From contig WLWS01000001.1 of NCBI GenBank assembly GCA_012103475.1, positions 62,001 to 126,000 on the forward strand: a DNA stretch of 64,000 bases, read 5' to 3'. Made by a program: the position numbers and the translations under genes. The notes under the pieces were generated by a model. That model searched no databases. It was not told where the DNA came from and saw only the letters and a program-made list of their open reading frames with translations. This document shows positions 63,206-64,000 of the stretch, one piece after another (positions within the stretch are counted from its first letter, which is position 1; the number at the start of each line of letters is the position of its first letter). This DNA comes from Gammaproteobacteria bacterium (GTDB lineage: Bacteria > Pseudomonadota > Gammaproteobacteria > Eutrophobiales > Eutrophobiaceae).

Positions 63206-64000
63206 TCAGCGTTTAAGCGCTTCCCGTGAATGAGCTGGCTTGTCAAGAACCACTTGTACCAGACCCGTATAGCGTTCTCTGAAGCCCGCCTCACAATAAC
63301 AAAGATAGTATTCCCATAAGCGGGTGAAATCTTCGCCGTAACCCAGTTCACGTACAGCGTTTAGATTACTTCTGAATTGTCTATGCCATTCGTCAAGTGT
63401 TCGGGCATAGTGCAAACCAAAATCCTCAAGACTGGTAATACGCATATCAGAACCTTCCGTGATGGCATTCTGCATGGCGCATAAAGAGGGTACGCAACTA
63501 CCCGGGAAAATAAACTGTTGAATGAAGTCGCTGGTTTCCAAATATTGGGAATAACGTTGATCGGGCATTGTAATTGCCTGGATACAGGCCTGTCCGTTTT
63601 CCTTAAGAAGTTGCGAACACTTTGAAAAATAGCCTGGCAGGAATTGATTACCTACAGCTTCGATCATTTCGATTGACACCAACTTGTCGTACTGACCAGT
63701 CAAATCCCGATAATCAGATAACTGAATATCAATTTTGTCCTGCAAACCATGCTTTCTGATGCGCTGATTCGCAAGTTTAAACTGCTCTCTTGAAATTGTT
63801 GTAGTCGTCACACGACAACCGTAGTAACTCGCAGCATGAATGGCGAAACTGCCCCAGCCGGTGCCGATTTCAATCACATGATCGTTTGCCTTTAGATCAA
63901 GCTTACGACAAATTCGATCCAGTTTCTCAATAGACGCCTCTTCCATACTGGAATCCGCGTTTTGAAAAAAACCGGAAGAATAAGTCATGGTCGGATCAAG
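63206..64000 (-). CDS. Cyclopropane-fatty-acyl-phospholipid synthase, C-terminal part
   Basis: The track starts at an internal Met (63988); the frame stays open to the window edge and begins LDPTMTYSSGFF, the CFA-synthase lipid-site motif, so the gene is cut by the window. SAM-binding IEIGTGWGSFAIHAA, VSIEMIEAVG, IFPGSCVPSL and CYCEAGFRERYTGLVQVV are visible. The enzyme adds methylene from S-adenosylmethionine to unsaturated acyl chains of membrane phospholipids. It heads the DUF2878-DUF1295 operon in the window. Confidence 0.93.
   Translation of the reverse strand, partial: LDPTMTYSSGFFQNADSSMEEASIEKLDRICRKLDLKANDHVIEIGTGWGSFAIHAASYYGCRVTTTTISREQFKLANQRIRKHGLQDKIDIQLSDYRDLTGQYDKLVSIEMIEAVGNQFLPGYFSKCSQLLKENGQACIQAITMPDQRYSQYLETSDFIQQFIFPGSCVPSLCAMQNAITEGSDMRITSLEDFGLHYARTLDEWHRQFRSNLNAVRELGYGEDFTRLWEYYLCYCEAGFRERYTGLVQVVLDKPAHSREALKR

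Noticed and set aside
63199-63220. Hairpin GCGCTTA/TAAGCGC between CFA synthase and DUF2878
   Set aside because: It is inside the tight CFA-DUF2878 junction, lacks a T-run and overlaps coding sequence; an operon terminator there is unlikely.
1-64000. tRNA/rRNA genes, CRISPR arrays, insertion sequences, prophage or attachment sites
   Set aside because: Looked for on both strands by eye; no recognisable cloverleaf, repeat-spacer array, transposase/integrase ORF or terminal inverted repeat was found. A covariance-model search would be needed to exclude small RNAs.

Overview
The window looks like a piece of chromosome from a free-living, aerobic Gram-negative bacterium, most likely a gammaproteobacterium. 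I base this on five TonB-dependent receptor loci, the purE/purK pair, a CFA-synthase/DUF2878/DUF1295 cluster of gammaproteobacterial type and the general codon usage. The taxon is inference. No rRNA, tRNA, transposase, phage or CRISPR sequence was seen.

Layout. 0-4.8 kb: soeABC-like sulfite dehydrogenase with the start of a SulP transporter. 4.9-11.1 kb: an acyl-CoA synthetase, a multi-PAS histidine kinase and an amidase, with overlapping ends. 11.1-15.7 kb: a frameshifted amidase with a GatC-like partner and a sodium symporter, then an aldo/keto reductase and a small unknown protein. 15.7-23.8 kb: a TonB receptor opposite a SnoaL/BBE-oxidase/TetR operon, and a second receptor opposite a HupE/UreJ metal permease. 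23.8-37.1 kb: a catabolic island with a five-gene operon (hyuA, hyuB, StyA-like monooxygenase, ABM protein, alpha/beta hydrolase), three AhpD-like paralogues, a frameshifted TonB receptor, an AraC regulator and a flavin reductase fused to a MarR domain. 37.2-55.7 kb: a second island with three enolase-superfamily dehydratases, IlvD, an HpcH/HpaI aldolase, two zinc alcohol dehydrogenases, a PQQ/cytochrome c alcohol dehydrogenase, a metallo-beta-lactamase-fold hydrolase, an MFS transporter, a TonB receptor, a DUF3604 protein and a second AraC regulator. 55.7-59.1 kb: purK-purE-SDR-cyclase. 59.1-64 kb: small secreted proteins and the CFA-synthase lipid cluster.

The strongest unlisted signal is regulatory. 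Three minus-strand promoters in the second island (before the aryl-alcohol-type dehydrogenase, the PQQ dehydrogenase and the TonB receptor) share a near-identical operator. It is a direct repeat with 21-bp spacing, placed exactly 19 bp upstream of a TATACT/TATTAT -10 box in all three. This is what an AraC-family activator would use, and an AraC gene starts beside one copy. The first island has a different direct repeat (CGGATAG-like half-sites, 21-22 bp apart) upstream of four minus-strand genes, again near its own AraC gene. The two islands therefore look like two adjacent AraC-controlled catabolic regulons. Substrates cannot be named from sequence alone; an aromatic or alkenyl compound for the first and an alcohol/sugar-acid-like compound for the second are inferences.

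Four loci are broken: an amidase and a TonB receptor by frameshifts, the PQQ dehydrogenase by TAG where Trp is expected, and the DUF3604 gene by TAA where Tyr is expected. The DUF3604 frame then runs without an intervening start into IlvD, giving an unusual in-frame fusion. These may be real decay or assembly/sequencing errors; raw reads would decide.
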